From: a virus
Direction: 5' to 3' (one strand)
IMG/VR virus record: IMGVR_UViG_3300025671_000546
Span: 1-23,304 of that record
DNA: 23,304 nucleotides
In this document: positions 1-5,079 of the stretch, in pieces
Numbering within the stretch: position 1 is the stretch's first letter
Layout of the letters: each line of letters opens with the position of its first letter
Made by a program: the position numbers and the translations under genes
The notes under the pieces: generated by a model
Databases searched by the model: none
Seen by the model: the letters and a program-made list of their open reading frames with translations, nothing else
Told to the model about the DNA's origin: nothing

Positions 1-179
1 CGCTTACGCTTCTTCGAAGCGTTCTTCTTGGTGGACTCCAAAGAGTCCAAGTACGCCATCAGGTCACGAACGGCGGCTTTCGCCTCCTTGACTCGACCTT
101 CGGTCGTTGAGAAAGATGCAGCGTTCACTGCTGACTTAACTGCTTTCAGCAGTTCTACTCGGTTGGTTTGATTGTTCAT
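1..179 (-). CDS. Partial hypothetical protein, lysine-rich helical
   Basis: A leftward reading frame starts with ATG at 179 and stays open to the window edge (59 codons seen), so the C-terminus is missing. The visible part begins MNNQTNRVELLKAVKSAV, is predicted largely helical, and becomes very basic near the edge (about residue 50 on: STKKNASKKRK). I do not recognise the family. A nucleic-acid-binding role is possible from the basic tail but is only inference. The gene is divergent from the rest of the left end and has a good upstream promoter: TACCTTTG on the minus strand at 238-231 with a TTTG at 263-260, giving a leader of about 51 nt. Confidence 0.6.
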   Translation of the reverse strand, partial: MNNQTNRVELLKAVKSAVNAASFSTTEGRVKEAKAAVRDLMAYLDSLESTKKNASKKRK

Positions 180-230
180 CGTAGATGAAGATTTGAAGTT
201 TGACTCGGCTCGACTTTCGAACCGATGGTC

Positions 231-263
231 CAAAGGTAAGGCGATGGGTTTCTTACTTCCAAA
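231..263 (-). promoter_or_regulatory. Bacteroidota-type promoter for the leftward gene
   Basis: On the minus strand TACCTTTG (238-231) matches the Bacteroidota -7 consensus TAnnTTTG. TTTG at 263-260 sits 21 nt upstream, in the place of the -33 element. It is the only promoter in the window where I see both elements well placed. It would drive the gene starting at 179. Confidence 0.5.
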
Positions 264-282
264 TTTTTGAGGGACTAATTCC

Positions 283-423
283 ATGCGCGATTTTACCTTC
301 GGTAAAACAGGCGCGAAGAATTTGTGTGTGCGCGTAAGGCACTGCGCTGTGCAGTGTGCCGTGATGCGGTGTGATGCGTTGCAGTGTGGCGTCATGGCGG
401 AGGGGTTTCGGGTTAGGCCGTAA
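283..423 (+). CDS. Doubtful 46-residue ORF
   Basis: ATG at 283 opens a 46-codon frame ending TAA at 421-423. It starts MRDFTFGKTGAKNL and continues with a Cys/Val/Arg-rich stretch that is encoded by the local GC-rich repeats. An imperfect promoter box AATTTTTG (262-269, one mismatch to TAnnTTTG) lies 13 nt upstream. The N-terminal part looks protein-like, the rest looks like translated repeat. It also overlaps the TTTTACC/GGTAAAA hairpin. I list it only because it is the single coding candidate in a 750-base gap. Confidence 0.2.
   Translation: MRDFTFGKTGAKNLCVRVRHCAVQCAVMRCDALQCGVMAEGFRVRP
291..307. repeat. Perfect 7-bp inverted repeat (hairpin)
   Basis: TTTTACC, loop TTC, GGTAAAA. GCGC on each side (286-289 and 311-314) could extend it after internal mismatches. 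There is no T-tract directly after it, so it is not an obvious intrinsic terminator. Confidence 0.6.
351..399 (+). repeat. GC-rich imperfect direct repeats
   Basis: GCAGTGTGCCGTGATGCG at 351-368 is repeated 30 bases later as GCAGTGTGGCGTCATGGCG (381-399). A GTGATGCG unit also occurs twice between them (361-368 and 371-378). Such short, regularly spaced repeats can be iteron-like protein-binding sites, but no function can be assigned. Confidence 0.45.
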
Positions 424-697
424 GGGGGTATGGGGATTGTCCTCAAAGAGGAAACATCGGTGTAACTCTCAGCTGTACCGCTACTTCACCTGACACCACG
501 TAACCTGCTCAGCACCAGTCAGTTACGAAAAGCTGGAATGTATGCGCAAAATGCGACGTGTATCGTACCCACGGGGTTGCGTAATGCGTTTCGGGTGTGC
601 GTGCGTAACGCCTATAGGTACGTATAATCCCCCAGATCCGTATAACACCCTCAAATTTCAAAGCGGGTTCGCCCTCGATCGGCTCACACTCGCTTCA

Positions 698-880
698 CTT
701 AGAAGTATCTAAGCTGTTCTATGACAATAAGTTAGACCTATTTACTTAACCTAATGCTCTAGCTGATTCATAAGTCAGAAATCTGCTGTAACTTCGCCTC
801 GAAGCAAACGAGAAAGAGAAGCTTCTTAAGTAAATAAGGGAAAAGCTTCTAAGCAGTCTTAGGAAATGTAAGAACATTTC
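698..880. ncRNA. Cluster of inverted repeats, possible structured RNA or origin
   Basis: Several dyads lie in about 180 bases: hairpin CTTAGA/TCTAAG with loop AGTA (698-713); long-range stem CCTATTTACTTAA (737-749) pairing with TTAAGTAAATA-A-GG (826-839) with one bulged A; inside it CTGATT/AGTCAG with loop CATA (763-778) and CTTCG/CGAAG with loop CCT (792-804); palindrome AGAAGCTTCT (817-826); then tandem hairpins CTAAG/CTTAG (849-862) and GAAATGT/ACATTTC (863-880). The arrangement resembles a multi-branched RNA fold closed by a long stem. A DNA role (origin, operator array) would fit equally well, and the strand is unknown. Confidence 0.35.
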
Positions 881-923
881 AAGCTGTTACTTTATTGCTG
901 AATAGGCACAAGAACTATCTTCT

Positions 924-931
924 TATATTTG
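924..931 (+). promoter_or_regulatory. TATATTTG promoter box for 936 gene
   Basis: TATATTTG is an exact match to TAnnTTTG. Only 4 nt separate it from the ATG at 936, so transcription should start at or very near the ATG and the mRNA would be leaderless or nearly so. No clear -33 element is seen. Confidence 0.65.
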
Positions 932-935
932 TAGC

Positions 936-1175
936 ATGAAAGCAGTAAAGAAAGCCTCAACTGGCGCGATCGTGAATGGTGATCCTAAATACATCAAAAC
1001 CAAAAAGAAGCTGAAGCAGGAGAAAGAAACTCCGAAGGCTTTTACCATGACCATTACCCCAAAGGACCCTAAGATGAACCTCCCTGGAATGACTAAGGTT
1101 CTGCAAGAGCTTGGTCTTGTAGCAGGCGGTAAGGATAAGATGGCATTCACCAAGACGAAGACTAAGAAATCCTAA
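936..1175 (+). CDS. Small basic hypothetical protein
   Basis: A 79-residue, lysine-rich protein (MKAVKKAS...; C-terminus ...TKTKTKKS). A glycine/proline-containing segment NLPGMTKVLQELGLVAGG lies at about residues 48-65. No family is recognised. The start at 936 is chosen because it follows the TATATTTG box by 4 nt and because the next gene has the same arrangement. With the following gene it forms a rightward pair at the far left of the structural region. A virion-associated role is possible from the basic composition but unproven. Confidence 0.7.
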   Translation: MKAVKKASTGAIVNGDPKYIKTKKKLKQEKETPKAFTMTITPKDPKMNLPGMTKVLQELGLVAGGKDKMAFTKTKTKKS

Positions 1176-1180
1176 ACGCT

Positions 1181-1188
1181 TATATTTG
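1181..1188 (+). promoter_or_regulatory. TATATTTG promoter box for 1193 gene
   Basis: TATATTTG lies 4 nt upstream of the ATG at 1193 and directly after the stop of the previous gene (1173-1175). It matches the box at 924-931 in sequence, distance and following bases (GCATC-ATG versus GTAGC-ATG). Confidence 0.65.
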
Positions 1189-1192
1189 CATC

Positions 1193-2224
1193 ATGAGAGC
1201 ACAAAAAAATTACGACAATATGTTCCTGGGCGGTCTCGTAGATAAAGCGAAGGGATTCGCTGAAAAGAGACCTGGAATGGCCAAGGCTATCGGTCTGGGC
1301 GGAGGCATGCTTCTGAATAAAGCGATCGGCAATAAAGGAGCTGGACTCTTCTCAAAAATGTCTGGCGCTGGTCTGATGGGTATGCTCGGAGAGCATTTGC
1401 GACAGCGTCGTAATGCAAATCAGAATATCGAAGTGCCTCAGGCTGAGTACGGAGCTATGGTCAAGAAGTACCGTACTGGAGGGATGATCTATGCAGAAGA
1501 TTCAGATCTCTTGCAAACAGAGAAAGATAAGAATGGAACTTCAGGAAATGGAGGCGAGCTTAGGACTCCAGAAGGTAAGAAGATGAGAAAGGTTGGGGAC
1601 CTTCTCAGAACGCTTGAAGCGATCGAGACACCAGAGGTCTACCCAGAAGACATCGCTGAGGACTTCGTTGCTGTTCGCGGGGCTGATGACAGAAGAGAAG
1701 AAAGAGTGGCGGCCATTGAAGGTCGGGGAATCGGAAGATCTCTTGATGACCCAAGACTTGCTCAACCTATGAACTTCGAGGTTGACGGAGAGAGATTTAC
1801 GCTGGAAGGCGTTGAGCTAGGAGGCTACGACGAGGAGAAGGGAATTATGAACCCTAACGTCATTACGCTTCCTGCTGAGATATACGACATGATGGAGGAA
1901 GGAGATATCAGCGAGGCCGACCTTGGACAGGTTCTTTCCGTATACTACGGTCGTCAAGGCGATCAGAGAGGTTCCAGCTCAAAAATCACAACCAGACCCA
2001 AGTTCATAAGAGGAGAGGATCCTGAGGGCGATGACGACGACTTCAGAAAGGGAAGGCCTCCTCGCAACAGAAATCGAAAGATTAACCTCAACTGGCCAGA
2101 GTTTAACTTTCCTAAGCCCGAACCTAGAAGTGTAACAAGGTACTCAAGGGGTAGTAACGCTCCAAACAAAATGAGGCCTTTGTTCACCCCAGGTCAGCAC
2201 AGAAGAATAGGGAGAGGATCTTAA
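1193..2224 (+). CDS. Hypothetical virion-type protein with Gly/Met-rich hydrophobic segment
   Basis: A 343-residue protein of unknown family. Residues 29-67 form a Gly/Met/Leu-rich, weakly hydrophobic stretch (AIGLGGGMLLNKAIG..., GAGLMGMLGEHL) that could be membrane-active. Residues 80-110 contain EYGAMVKKYRTGGMIY. The middle (about 105-270) is acidic and soluble in character; the C-terminal 70 residues are rich in Arg, Pro and Asn. Such a mixed layout occurs in internal or ejected virion proteins, but no homologue is recognised. The start follows a TATATTTG box by 4 nt. The stop TAA (2222-2224) overlaps the stop of the convergent gene 2221-2559 and lies at the tip of an 11-bp hairpin. Confidence 0.75.
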   Translation: MRAQKNYDNMFLGGLVDKAKGFAEKRPGMAKAIGLGGGMLLNKAIGNKGAGLFSKMSGAGLMGMLGEHLRQRRNANQNIEVPQAEYGAMVKKYRTGGMIYAEDSDLLQTEKDKNGTSGNGGELRTPEGKKMRKVGDLLRTLEAIETPEVYPEDIAEDFVAVRGADDRREERVAAIEGRGIGRSLDDPRLAQPMNFEVDGERFTLEGVELGGYDEEKGIMNPNVITLPAEIYDMMEEGDISEADLGQVLSVYYGRQGDQRGSSSKITTRPKFIRGEDPEGDDDDFRKGRPPRNRNRKINLNWPEFNFPKPEPRSVTRYSRGSNAPNKMRPLFTPGQHRRIGRGS

Positions 2225-2235
2225 TCCTCCTCCCT
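2209..2235. terminator. Hairpin spanning convergent stop codons
   Basis: AGGGA-GAGGAT (2209-2219), loop CTTA (2220-2223), ATCCTC-c-TCCCT (2224-2235): 11 base pairs with one bulged C. The stop codons of the two convergent genes (TAA on each strand) sit at the loop. There is no long T-tract on either side, so a terminator role, possibly in both directions, is likely but not certain. Confidence 0.5.
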
Positions 2236-2559
2236 TGTCAAGAAGAACTCCACACCCATAACGATGTCTTCGTCGTCCTGGGGCGCTACGAAAGAAAAGC
2301 TCTGACCAGAGAATCCGTCCATCGACACAATGGCTGTGTATTGCTGGCCTGAAATGATGTCGTCGAAGCGACACGTTCCGTCCATGTCTGCTGATTCAAC
2401 CCGAGTCACCCCGAAAGAGGACTGCAGAGTTACGTGTGCCCCCTCCATAGGCATGATCGAAACGTCGTCGTAGATGTAAGTGAACAGTGTCACGTCGCCT
2501 TGAGCGACGCAAGTGATGCAAGACAAGAGGAAAGCGAAAGTTGCAATGTAATTACGCAT
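2221..2559 (-). CDS. Secreted protein with beta-sandwich (carboxypeptidase-regulatory-like) domain
   Basis: I place the start at ATG 2559 (112 residues) because the protein then begins with a standard signal peptide: MRNY, hydrophobic core IATFAFLLSCITC, and a VAQ-GD cleavage region typical of Bacteroidota signal peptidase I substrates. An upstream TTG at 2622 would bury it. The mature part has the pattern of a carboxypeptidase-regulatory/Cna-B-like fold: a variable substitution strand (MEGAHVTLQSS), an acidic 'ADMDGTCRF' turn, then ISGQQYTAIVSMDGFSG. These domains bind or stack in the envelope or outside the cell; the role here is unknown. The gene is leftward in a rightward phage region, divergent from the M15 peptidase gene, and looks like a moron-type accessory gene. 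A lipoprotein is the alternative, as LLSC and CITC resemble weak lipoboxes. Confidence 0.7.
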   Translation of the reverse strand: MRNYIATFAFLLSCITCVAQGDVTLFTYIYDDVSIMPMEGAHVTLQSSFGVTRVESADMDGTCRFDDIISGQQYTAIVSMDGFSGQSFSFVAPQDDEDIVMGVEFFLTREED

Positions 2560-2579
2560 GATTGTTGATTTGAATTTTG

Positions 2580-2587
2580 TAAATTTG
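2580..2587 (+). promoter_or_regulatory. TAAATTTG promoter box for M15 peptidase gene
   Basis: TAAATTTG matches TAnnTTTG and lies 73 nt upstream of the ATG at 2661. It is in the gap between divergent genes (2560-2660). On the other strand AATGTTTG (2637-2630), with one mismatch, could serve the leftward secreted-protein gene. The two predicted transcripts would overlap at their 5' ends. Confidence 0.35.
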
Positions 2588-2660
2588 TTCGTTGCTGATC
2601 TCATTGTAAGGAGGAAAAACAATTACCTCCAAACATTTCGGCAAGAAAATTTCAAAAAAA

Positions 2661-3131
2661 ATGCAACTATCTGAAAACCTGACGCTTAGAGAGTGTACCA
2701 AAAGCATCACCGCATCGAGGCTCGGCATAAACAACACACCAGATGAATGGGAAACAGAGAATCTTAGACAGCTTGCGCGATACGTATTTCAACCTCTTAG
2801 GGAAGGTCTCGGAGTTCCTATATACGTGTCGAGCGGGTATCGTTCGCTTGAGCTCAACACTGCGATCGGCGGCTCAAGCCGTAGCCAGCATATTCAAGGA
2901 AGAGCACTCGACCTGGACGCAGACGTTTTCGGAGGTACGACAAACGGTGACATCTTCCGCTATATACTCAACTGCATCGAATTTGATCAGCTCATTTGGG
3001 AGTTTGGTGACGAAGACAATCCTGATTGGGTTCACGTTAGCTACGTCCATGATGGCGATAATCGTGGTCGTGTTCTCAAAGCTGTTCGGGATGATAAAGG
3101 CCAGGTCGTCTACAAAGTGATGTTCACTTAA
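2661..3131 (+). CDS. M15-type zinc peptidase, probable endolysin
   Basis: A 156-residue single-domain protein of the peptidase M15 (D-Ala-D-Ala carboxypeptidase-like) family, which cleaves peptidoglycan peptides. Visible signatures are VSSGYRS (56-62), the zinc motif QHIQGRALDLD with H77 and D84, and DWVHVS with H125, a third likely ligand. E114 or D122 is a candidate catalytic residue. The length fits minimal phage M15A endolysins. There is no signal peptide, so release would need a holin, which I do not recognise nearby apart from a speculative nested frame. The stop (3129-3131) overlaps the stop of the convergent gene 3128-3550. A terminator-like hairpin follows at about 3151-3177. Confidence 0.85.
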   Translation: MQLSENLTLRECTKSITASRLGINNTPDEWETENLRQLARYVFQPLREGLGVPIYVSSGYRSLELNTAIGGSSRSQHIQGRALDLDADVFGGTTNGDIFRYILNCIEFDQLIWEFGDEDNPDWVHVSYVHDGDNRGRVLKAVRDDKGQVVYKVMFT

Positions 3132-3550
3132 GACTCTAGTCTTCTGTAAAAGGCCTGCACCAACATGCGGGCTTTTTGCGTTATAGCATAGCGTACTCTA
3201 TAGTTCATCTTGGTCTCATCACGAAACAAGTGATCCTCTCTTGTGCTAGAGGGGGTCAGCTTATCGAAGTGCTTGTATACGAGCTCAGCCCGTTGCAAGG
3301 GGAACAGAATGCGGTTGCCGAAGTTCTTCTTATTGAACCCGTACTCGTCTGCTGCGTAGTTAATGGTCCAGAACTCTTTGTCATACGCCCACAGCAGGAA
3401 CTCAAGGTGGCTGAAAGATATGCCGTTGTCCTCGCAGAACATAGTGCGGGTGGACCTGAGATGCTTTAAGTAGTTGTTGTTGATGTACCTGTCGTCGAGG
3501 AACGACACCTCCCTGAACAATCTCTTCTTTCGAACTTTCGTTTTGGGCAT
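3128..3550 (-). CDS. Winged-helix (MarR-like) DNA-binding protein
   Basis: A 140-residue protein with a basic N-terminus (MPKTKVRKKR). The rest has the pattern of a winged-helix domain: a helix FSHLEFLLWAYDKEFWTI (46-63), a helix-turn-helix region with a likely recognition helix NKKNFGNRILFPLQRAEL (73-90), a wing (91-120, VYKHFDKLTPSS...NYRVRYAIT) and a closing helix TQKARMLVQAFYRRL. This resembles MarR-family folds in outline. It may act as a regulator or an architectural DNA-binding protein. It is leftward with a 32-bp gap to the divergent gene at 3583; a TATTTTTG box (minus strand 3578-3571) lies 20 nt before its ATG. Its stop shares TTAA with the endolysin stop. Confidence 0.7.
   Translation of the reverse strand: MPKTKVRKKRLFREVSFLDDRYINNNYLKHLRSTRTMFCEDNGISFSHLEFLLWAYDKEFWTINYAADEYGFNKKNFGNRILFPLQRAELVYKHFDKLTPSSTREDHLFRDETKMNYRVRYAITQKARMLVQAFYRRLES
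3130..3177 (+). terminator. Terminator after endolysin gene, inside convergent gene
   Basis: A small hairpin AAGAC/GTCTT (3130-3143) is followed by a GC-rich one: GCCTGCA (3153-3159), loop CCAACA, TGCGGGC (3166-3172), then TTTTT (3173-3177). For the rightward endolysin gene this is a good intrinsic terminator. It lies within the last codons of the leftward gene 3128-3550. On that strand the hairpin is followed by only TTTT. Confidence 0.7.
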
Positions 3551-3554
3551 GAAA

Positions 3555-3578
3555 TAATTTGTATCTTAGACAAAAATA
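3555..3578. promoter_or_regulatory. Overlapping divergent promoters
   Basis: On the minus strand TATTTTTG (3578-3571) matches TAnnTTTG and lies 20 nt from the ATG at 3550. On the plus strand TAATTTG (3555-3561) is one base short of the consensus and lies 21 nt before the ATG at 3583. The two sites face each other within 24 bases, so use of one would probably interfere with the other. Confidence 0.4.
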
Positions 3579-3582
3579 AGCT

Positions 3583-3882
3583 ATGAACTACGAAGATGTT
3601 GAATTCCTGTCAGAGCTTTACACTAAGATACTCGAAATCGAGAACTTGGTTAAAGAGAGAGGGTACGAGAATAGAATCATGTCAGCTATCGTCGTAGGAC
3701 TCATGGATGAAATTGAATCCGCCGAAGACGAATCAGTAGAGATGAAGTCGCTGTTTAGTTACAACCTAGACTCTAAAGACGAGCTCGACATCGTAGTCGA
3801 TCTCATGAGGGAGACCTATGAAGACAACACAGACAACGACCTTAGAGACATGCTGGGAGACCTCGGCATATCTCTAAACTAA
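3583..3882 (+). CDS. Small acidic hypothetical protein
   Basis: A 99-residue, strongly acidic, mostly helical protein (MNYEDVEFLSELYTKILEIENL...; DELDIVVDLMRETYEDNTDNDLRDML). No family is recognised. The first gene of the rightward unit that leads to the co-chaperonin. Its stop overlaps the next start (TAATG, 3880-3884), which suggests coupled translation. The composition is compatible with a small regulatory or inhibitor protein, but nothing specific can be claimed. Confidence 0.7.
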   Translation: MNYEDVEFLSELYTKILEIENLVKERGYENRIMSAIVVGLMDEIESAEDESVEMKSLFSYNLDSKDELDIVVDLMRETYEDNTDNDLRDMLGDLGISLN

Positions 3883-4121
3883 TGCAAGAAGGATACGTAA
3901 GAAAGATCGTCATAGGCCACGATCCCAAGAATGGAATGGCCTACTACATCGGCATGAGAGCTGGTGATGGAAAAGTGTCTGCTATCGCTCTAGATACAGA
4001 ATTTCTTCATAAATTTGGAACAACTAGGTACTTGGTGTATGTAGAGAAAGAGAACGAGACGTTTCTCTGGAAGAGCATAAACCAGATGCCTACTATAATT
4101 GAATACGACTTAAACTTTTAA
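3882..4121 (+). CDS. Small hypothetical protein
   Basis: A 79-residue protein (MQEGYVRKIVIGHDPKNGMAYYIG...) with a beta-rich look: alternating hydrophobic strands separated by glycine turns, and a conserved-looking 'GHDPKNGMAYYIG' start. No family is recognised. It overlaps the upstream stop by one base and ends 2 nt before the co-chaperonin start, so the three genes are probably one unit. Confidence 0.65.
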   Translation: MQEGYVRKIVIGHDPKNGMAYYIGMRAGDGKVSAIALDTEFLHKFGTTRYLVYVEKENETFLWKSINQMPTIIEYDLNF

Positions 4122-4123
4122 CT

Positions 4124-4714
4124 ATGCGAACATTTGATCTGTTTGTCGTAGAAATCGACAAGCCGATTAATGACACAGTCACCACCAAGGGTGGCCTGGA
4201 ACTGTACGTCGACAATCGGTTCAAGGAGTTCGAGAACAGGGTGAACGAAGGCCCTGTGGTCTCCACCCCCTTCAAATACGACACTGGAGTCGAAGAGGGC
4301 GACACGCTGTACTTCCACCATCACGTCGTGATCAATGGTGGGCAGCCGCTCACTGGTCATGAGAACCATTATCTCATCCGCTGGAACGACGAAAGCACCG
4401 TGGCCAACCAAGCGATTGCGTGCAAGAAGAAAGATACCGACGAAGTAATCCCTCTTGGCGGATGGGCAATCCTCGAAGACTTAGATAAGCCAGAGGAAGA
4501 GGAGAAGGGTAAGGACGAGATCGTACTCGTGAAGCTTAAAGAAGCACCCACCAAGACAGCTCGTGTTGCTTTTGATAGCCCTGGCATGCAAGAACTAGGC
4601 CTGAAGGTTGGCGACGTTGTCGGATTCAAGAAAGGCATTGACTACAGATTCAAAATCGATGGCAAAGAATACATCCGCATCCCCCAAGACTACCTCGACT
4701 ACGCAGAAGTTTGA
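4124..4714 (+). CDS. GroES-like co-chaperonin, probably two tandem GroES domains
   Basis: A 196-residue protein whose end is clearly GroES-like: LKVGDVVGFKKGIDYRF (160-176) and IDGKEYIRIPQDYL (178-191) correspond to the 'vkvGD.V.f' and 'dg.eylii...di' strands of GroES. The N-terminal half looks like a second copy: a mobile-loop-like TTKGGLELYV (20-29), NEGPVVSTPF (41-50), VEEGDTLYFHHHVV (56-69) and HYLIRWNDES (82-91). The second copy would start near 106 (EVIPLGGWAILEDL) and has no obvious GG-hydrophobic mobile loop. Single GroES is about 95 residues, so the length fits a duplication. Phage co-chaperonins such as T4 gp31 work with host GroEL to fold the capsid protein; the same role is inferred here. 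The GroES fold is fairly sure, the duplication less so. Confidence 0.7.
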   Translation: MRTFDLFVVEIDKPINDTVTTKGGLELYVDNRFKEFENRVNEGPVVSTPFKYDTGVEEGDTLYFHHHVVINGGQPLTGHENHYLIRWNDESTVANQAIACKKKDTDEVIPLGGWAILEDLDKPEEEEKGKDEIVLVKLKEAPTKTARVAFDSPGMQELGLKVGDVVGFKKGIDYRFKIDGKEYIRIPQDYLDYAEV

Positions 4715-4985
4715 GACGGTAAACGCAGCCGAGCGCCTGATGAACAGCATGCAGGTGGCTATCGATAACATGATCGATGAGATCAAGAAGCCTGTAGATC
4801 CAGAAGCTGGTGGATCAGCTAGAAAAGCAGAACTACAATCAATTAAACAAACCGCAATAGATTGCAAGGAGCTCATCATTGAGCGACAGAAGCTAGAGCA
4901 GATGGTAAAACAATTAAGAGACAATGGCCAAATCGAAGAAGACAAAGACTACTCAGGAGGATTCGCAGAAAGATTCTCAAAGTAA
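4659..4985 (+). CDS. Coiled-coil hypothetical protein, possible small terminase
   Basis: I place the start at ATG 4659 (108 residues, MAKNTSASPKTT...), which overlaps the co-chaperonin gene by 56 bases; a TTG further upstream looks like chance extension, and ATG 4740 is the alternative. The N-terminal 25 residues are Ser/Thr/Lys-rich and disordered in character. Residues about 27-95 are helical with charged repeats (SIKQTAIDCKELIIERQKLEQMVKQLRDNG). Its position a little upstream of the terminase large subunit and its helical, oligomer-like make-up would fit a small terminase subunit, but I see no specific signature, so this is a guess. Confidence 0.6.
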   Translation: MAKNTSASPKTTSTTQKFETVNAAERLMNSMQVAIDNMIDEIKKPVDPEAGGSARKAELQSIKQTAIDCKELIIERQKLEQMVKQLRDNGQIEEDKDYSGGFAERFSK

Positions 4986-5079
4986 ACAGTACTGGTGGAA
5001 GAACATGACGATCACCGAAGACGACGTAAAGAGATATAAGTTTTGGGAAGACATGTGGAATGGTGAGTACGAAAGCTGA
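4924..5079 (+). CDS. Short hypothetical protein (51 residues)
   Basis: ATG at 4924 opens a 51-codon frame overlapping the previous gene by 62 bases and ending at a TGA that overlaps the next ATG (TGATG, 5077-5081). It reads MAKSKKTKTTQEDS..., then QYWWKNMTITEDDVKRYKF and WEDMWNGEYES. The aromatic, charged C-terminal part is not what a random frame usually gives. The layout repeats the preceding pair, where another MAK-starting frame begins about 60 bases inside its upstream neighbour. A shorter start at 5005 (24 residues) is possible. Function unknown. Confidence 0.5.
   Translation: MAKSKKTKTTQEDSQKDSQSKQYWWKNMTITEDDVKRYKFWEDMWNGEYES

Larger units (their letters stand above)
180..935. other. 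Largely non-coding divergent intergenic region
   Basis: About 750 bases between the leftward gene at 179 and the rightward gene at 936 hold no convincing gene. The region contains a leftward promoter (231-263), a TTTTACC/GGTAAAA hairpin (291-307), a GC-rich imperfect direct repeat (351-369 and 381-399), clustered G-tracts (402-435), a small hairpin TCCTC/GAGGA (440-452), a dense cluster of inverted repeats (698-880) and a rightward promoter (924-931). A 46-codon frame at 283-423 is the only coding candidate. Such a region in a phage could be a replication origin, a regulatory hub or a non-coding RNA locus; the sequence alone does not decide. Confidence 0.6.

Noticed and set aside
351-399. CRISPR-like repeat array
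   Set aside because: Only two imperfect repeats with a 12-base spacer and no palindromic repeat or cas gene.
623-646. TATAAT and TATAAC as sigma70-type -10 boxes
   Set aside because: Other promoters in the window follow the Bacteroidota TAnnTTTG type, no -35 is present, and no gene start follows nearby.
661-680. T-arm-like GGGTTCGCCC as part of a tRNA
   Set aside because: No acceptor, D or anticodon stems can be built around it.
2560-2622. TTG start at 2622 for the secreted protein
   Set aside because: It would place 21 polar residues before the signal peptide; ATG 2559 gives a standard signal peptide.
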